Of a DNA stretch of 5,140 nucleotides, positions 1 to 5,140 are shown one piece after another; the first letter of the stretch is position 1; the number at the start of each line of letters is the position of its first letter. This stretch comes from an uncultured Prevotella sp. (GTDB lineage: Bacteria; Bacteroidota; Bacteroidia; Bacteroidales; Bacteroidaceae). The stretch spans positions 1 to 5,140 of the forward strand of contig CAMYZK010000207.1 of the NCBI GenBank assembly GCA_947303825.1. Reading direction: 5' to 3'. The notes under the pieces are model-generated. The model made no database searches and was not told the origin of the DNA. It saw only the letters and a list, made by a program, of their open reading frames with translations. The position numbers were made by a program, and so were the translations under genes.

Positions 1-2710
<2,710 letters not shown>

Positions 2711-2715
2711 TTGTG

Positions 2716-2723
2716 CAAAGATA
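2716..2723 (-). promoter_or_regulatory. Bacteroidetes-type -7 promoter element for the beta-galactosidase gene
   Basis: Read on the minus strand this is TATCTTTG, a perfect match to the Bacteroidetes -7 consensus TAnnTTTG, and it continues as TATCTTTGCAC. Transcription should start about 4-7 bases further on, near 2709-2712, leaving a leader of about 30 nt. I find no good TTTG -33 box 19-21 bp upstream (the candidates near 2743-2750 are poor), which could mean that an activator is needed. The assignment is from consensus only. Confidence 0.5.
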
Positions 2724-2741
2724 CAAAATAATTGTCTATAG

Positions 2742-2774
2742 TTAGGCATGAATTGTATTTTTTTTGTACCTTTG
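2742..2774 (+). promoter_or_regulatory. Bacteroidetes-type promoter for the membrane protein/lipoprotein operon
   Basis: TACCTTTG at 2767-2774 matches the -7 consensus TAnnTTTG exactly and is followed by CA, a common extension. TTAG at 2742-2745 matches three of four bases of the TTTG -33 box with a 21-bp spacer, within the usual 19-21. An eight-T run (2758-2765) lies just before the -7 element. The predicted transcript start is near 2778-2781, only 13-16 nt before the ATG at 2794. Confidence 0.5.
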
Positions 2775-2793
2775 CATCAAAATTTTGGAATCC

Positions 2794-4665
2794 ATGAAAA
2801 AAAAGATAGAGACAAAGGAGAGAAAAGCGGCTCCTTTGTGGATTAGATTTTTGTCGCCAATAATGTGTGTTGTGGCACTTGTTGCCGTTGCTATTGGCAT
2901 ACTTTCCTGTGAGCGTGAATATTTGTGGAAAGTACAGGAGTTGAATCTTCATCTTGATACATCCTTGTTTTTCAGGCAGCAGATGGTTGTTCCCGGGGGC
3001 ATTCTGACATGGCTTGGCACCTATTTCACAGAGTTTTTCTATCATCCTGTTTTGGGTGTCCTTTGGCTTACCATCTGGTGGGCTGCTCTTATGTTGCTTT
3101 GTGGCAAGGCTTTCCGCGTACCGCTCAAGTGGAGTGTCCTGCTGCTTGTACCCGTAGCCTTGCTGCTTATCACATGTGTGGATCTGGGCTATTGGATCTA
3201 TTATCTTAAGTTGAGAGGCCACTTCTTTGTGGCAACCATTGCCCTGTGTGTGGTCTTTGCTCTGGTGTGGGCATTCCGCAAGATTCCTGCCAAATACGGA
3301 TTGAGACCGTTGTTTGTTGTACTTAGCACTCTGGTGCTCTTCCCCTTTACGGGGTTCTATGCACTGTTGGCGGCAGTAGTCATGGGGGTAATGAGTTGGA
3401 ATCTTGATGGAACCAAACTCCGGGGCAAGTGCATAAATAGCGTTGCTGCTGTGCTGTCGGTCATAGTCGTTCCGTTGGTGTACTATCACATGGTTTACTA
3501 TCAGACAAGTCTGGAGAACATCTGGTGGGCAGCACTTCCCCTCTTCTGCATGGCAGAGGAATATGGAGCCTATTATATACCTTATTATATACTGGTAGCT
3601 TTCTGCCTGGCGATGGCTGCCGGATATGGCAAGCTGTGCAGCGGACAGGTTAGGAAACCTCTTGTCTGGGGGCTAGCAAATGTTGCTCTGCTCATAGTGT
3701 TGTCATTCGGAGTGGTGAAGTTCTGGTATTGCGATTACAACTTCCATAAAGAACTGCGTATGCAGCACTGCATGGAGCTGGAGGACTGGCAGGGCCTGCT
3801 CGACGAGGCTGCCGATCAGGTAGAGCCTCCCACCCGGGCTATAGTGATGATGCGCAATCTGGCTCTTTTCCGACTGGGAAGAGAGGGCAACGAGATGTAT
3901 CACTATCGTCCGGGAGCACAGCCCCCCGTCACTCCCATTCATGTTGCCATGGCGCAGGTGGTGGGCAGCAGCATGTACTATTACTATGGCATGCCCAACT
4001 ACTGCTACCGTTGGTGCCTGGAAGACGGTGTTGAGTTTGGATGGCGAGCCGAATACCTTAAGTTACTAACCCGATGCGCCCTGGTAAATGGCGACCATAA
4101 GGTGGCACGCAAATACCTGCAGTTGCTCAGCCATACCCGGTACCACAAAGACTGGGCAGCTGAACAAGGCAAGTATCTTGACAACATGCAGGCTTTGGAA
4201 AACGATAAGGGCTACGGTCCGGTAGTACGCCTTATGAGATATGAAGACCGACTGGGTAGTGACCAGGCAGTAGTAGAGAAGTTCCTCATGCATCACTTTG
4301 TCACAGACTATAGCGATGACAAGTTGTATATTGAGCAGTCGCTGAATGCTGCCTTATGGACGAAAGACATACAGACCTTCTGGGCTTGTTTCAATATTTA
4401 TGCCAAGAGCCATCTCAACGAACCTATGCCTATACACTATCAGGAGGCAGCCTATCTGTATGGTCATCTGGAAAAAGGTGTGAATATAAGCAACATGCCT
4501 TTCGACGAGAGTGTGAAGCAAAGCTTTGATGCCTTCAATAAGGCTGCAGAGAACAATGTGCGTATGGGCTTGTCGGAGGAACAGATGAAAGAGAGTATGT
4601 ATGCACAGTTTGGCAAAACATTCTATTACGAATATTATTTAGTGCGCAACCAGAAGCTGTACTAG
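2794..4665 (+). CDS. Polytopic membrane protein with C-terminal TPR-like half, DUF6057-like
   Basis: A 623-aa inner-membrane protein of unknown function. From memory it matches the Bacteroidetes family DUF6057; I cannot confirm this by search. Residues 1-312 are membrane-embedded with about eight hydrophobic segments, near 22-38, 83-103, 112-129, 143-161, 172-200 (perhaps two), 213-232, 258-276 and 290-308. Conserved-looking loops follow the first segment: WKVQELN (45-51) and VVPGGILTWLGTYF (65-78). Residues 313-623 are soluble and mostly helical, with TPR-like paired helices around 421-447 (YLKLLTRCALVNGDHKVARK) and an aromatic cluster MYYYYG...YRWC (394-408). The basic N-terminus (MKKK) suggests it begins in the cytoplasm. 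I chose ATG 2794 because the only longer start, TTG 2764, lies on the promoter -7 element. The gene leads an operon with the lipoprotein gene 28 bp downstream. No catalytic motif is visible. Confident as a gene, moderate on family. Confidence 0.5.
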   Translation: MKKKIETKERKAAPLWIRFLSPIMCVVALVAVAIGILSCEREYLWKVQELNLHLDTSLFFRQQMVVPGGILTWLGTYFTEFFYHPVLGVLWLTIWWAALMLLCGKAFRVPLKWSVLLLVPVALLLITCVDLGYWIYYLKLRGHFFVATIALCVVFALVWAFRKIPAKYGLRPLFVVLSTLVLFPFTGFYALLAAVVMGVMSWNLDGTKLRGKCINSVAAVLSVIVVPLVYYHMVYYQTSLENIWWAALPLFCMAEEYGAYYIPYYILVAFCLAMAAGYGKLCSGQVRKPLVWGLANVALLIVLSFGVVKFWYCDYNFHKELRMQHCMELEDWQGLLDEAADQVEPPTRAIVMMRNLALFRLGREGNEMYHYRPGAQPPVTPIHVAMAQVVGSSMYYYYGMPNYCYRWCLEDGVEFGWRAEYLKLLTRCALVNGDHKVARKYLQLLSHTRYHKDWAAEQGKYLDNMQALENDKGYGPVVRLMRYEDRLGSDQAVVEKFLMHHFVTDYSDDKLYIEQSLNAALWTKDIQTFWACFNIYAKSHLNEPMPIHYQEAAYLYGHLEKGVNISNMPFDESVKQSFDAFNKAAENNVRMGLSEEQMKESMYAQFGKTFYYEYYLVRNQKLY

Positions 4666-4677
4666 TGTACGATAACC

Positions 4678-4693
4678 AAAGAAACAAAGAAAG
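4678..4693 (+). promoter_or_regulatory. Purine-rich intercistronic translation initiation region
   Basis: The gap between the membrane-protein stop and the next ATG is 28 bp; its last 16 bases are nearly all A and G (AAAGAAACAAAGAAAG). There is no promoter consensus and no room for a terminator hairpin, which supports co-transcription. The A-rich stretch favours ATG 4694 as the start over the later in-frame ATGs at 4706 and 4718. Confidence 0.5.
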
Positions 4694-5140
4694 ATGAACA
4701 TAAAGATGAAAAACAGCATGCGAACGCTGACAGTCTTATTGCTTGGTGTGGTCTCCTTTACCGTCTGCTCTATGCTCTGCACGTCGTGTAAGGGAGTGAG
4801 TCTGCCCGACAGCTATTCGCAGGCAGACAGCCTGCCGGCCATCTATCCTGACTATACTGATGTTACCATACCCGTCAACATTGCCCCGCTTGCGTTTCAG
4901 GTTGAGCAACAGGCCGAGGATGCTGTAGTGCGCTTTGCATGTGGCGGTAATGAGATTATCTGTGGGGGCATGAAGGCACAACCTTCTATCGACGAGTGGA
5001 AAGAGCTCGCGTCGAAGGCCAAGGGTGGCGACATCACTGTGGAGGTGTACACCCGGCAAGGTGACAAGTGGACGCGTTTCAAGCCGTTTCCCATACATGT
5101 CTCTGCCGACAGCATTGACCCCTACATCAGCTACAGGCTT
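4694..5140 (+). CDS. Putative envelope lipoprotein, N-terminal 149 residues (3' end cut off)
   Basis: The frame stays open from ATG 4694 to the right edge. Residues 1-31 look like an export signal: basic start, hydrophobic core TVLLLGVVSF (13-22), then LCTSC. C32 is the likely lipidated cysteine (S31 at -1, T30 at -2), although -3 is Cys rather than the usual Leu, Val or Ile. The mature part holds IYPDYTDVTIPVNIAPL (50-66), then beta-rich sequence with KAQPSIDEW (97-105) and DPYISYRL at the edge. I recall similar N-termini in Bacteroidales proteins that continue with a CxxCH motif and TolB/PD40-like beta-propeller repeats and sit beside DUF6057 genes; that part is outside the window, so this is only a suggestion. 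It is probably translated from the same mRNA as the upstream membrane protein. ATG 4706 and 4718 are alternative starts that keep the signal. I cannot assign a function. Confidence 0.5.
   Translation, partial: MNIKMKNSMRTLTVLLLGVVSFTVCSMLCTSCKGVSLPDSYSQADSLPAIYPDYTDVTIPVNIAPLAFQVEQQAEDAVVRFACGGNEIICGGMKAQPSIDEWKELASKAKGGDITVEVYTRQGDKWTRFKPFPIHVSADSIDPYISYRL

Larger units (their letters stand above)
2713..2777. repeat. Inverted repeat formed by the two divergent promoter cores
   Basis: The arm at 2713-2728 and the arm at 2762-2777 are reverse complements at 14 of 16 positions, separated by 33 bp. Each arm contains one -7 element plus flanking bases (TTTTGTAnCTTTGCA in promoter orientation). 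The likeness reaches beyond the minimal TAnnTTTG, but the extra bases (TTTGTA before, CA after) may be part of an extended Bacteroidetes promoter consensus, so a regulator site is possible but not shown. Confidence 0.5.

Noticed and set aside
2779..2786. Perfect palindrome AAAATTTT between the plus-strand promoter and its ATG, a possible operator.
   Set aside because: Eight A/T bases in an A/T-rich gap are expected by chance, and nothing else supports a binding site.
4666..4693. Possible terminator or separate promoter between the two plus-strand genes.
   Set aside because: The 28-bp gap has no GC-rich hairpin with a T run and no TAnnTTTG element.
4736..5115. Minus-strand frames of 120 and 72 codons under the lipoprotein gene.
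   Set aside because: They are antisense to a frame with a signal sequence, operon spacing and no stops; nothing in their translations is recognisable.

Overview
The window looks like a piece of a Bacteroidales chromosome, plausibly Prevotella or a close relative. Three things point there. Both promoters in the one true intergenic gap fit the Bacteroidetes -7 consensus TAnnTTTG. Translation starts have A/T-rich leaders without a Shine-Dalgarno GGAGG. The proteins resemble families I know from Bacteroidales: an exported LacZ-type glycosidase, a DUF6057-like membrane protein and a lipoprotein. I see no tRNA, rRNA, insertion sequence, CRISPR array or sign of recent transfer.

Layout: positions 1-2678 (minus strand) hold 892 codons of a secreted GH2 beta-galactosidase whose C-terminal end runs off the left edge. 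Positions 2679-2793 are a 115-bp divergent intergenic region with one promoter on each strand; the two promoter cores form a near-perfect inverted repeat. Positions 2794-4665 (plus strand) encode a 623-aa protein with an N-terminal polytopic membrane half and a C-terminal helical, TPR-like half, best matched from memory to DUF6057. After 28 bp, positions 4694-5140 (plus strand) encode the first 149 residues of a putative lipoprotein that runs off the right edge.

Function: the beta-galactosidase is a periplasmic glycan-degrading enzyme with every active-site residue I could check in place. The two plus-strand genes are very probably one operon for a cell-envelope function that is, to my knowledge, not characterised. 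Nothing in the sequence links that operon to galactoside breakdown beyond the shared control region. The most interesting material is the membrane/TPR protein plus lipoprotein pair, the mirrored promoters, and a Gly/His-rich insertion in domain 4 of the galactosidase. I do not see convincing evidence of a wholly new system inside this window.
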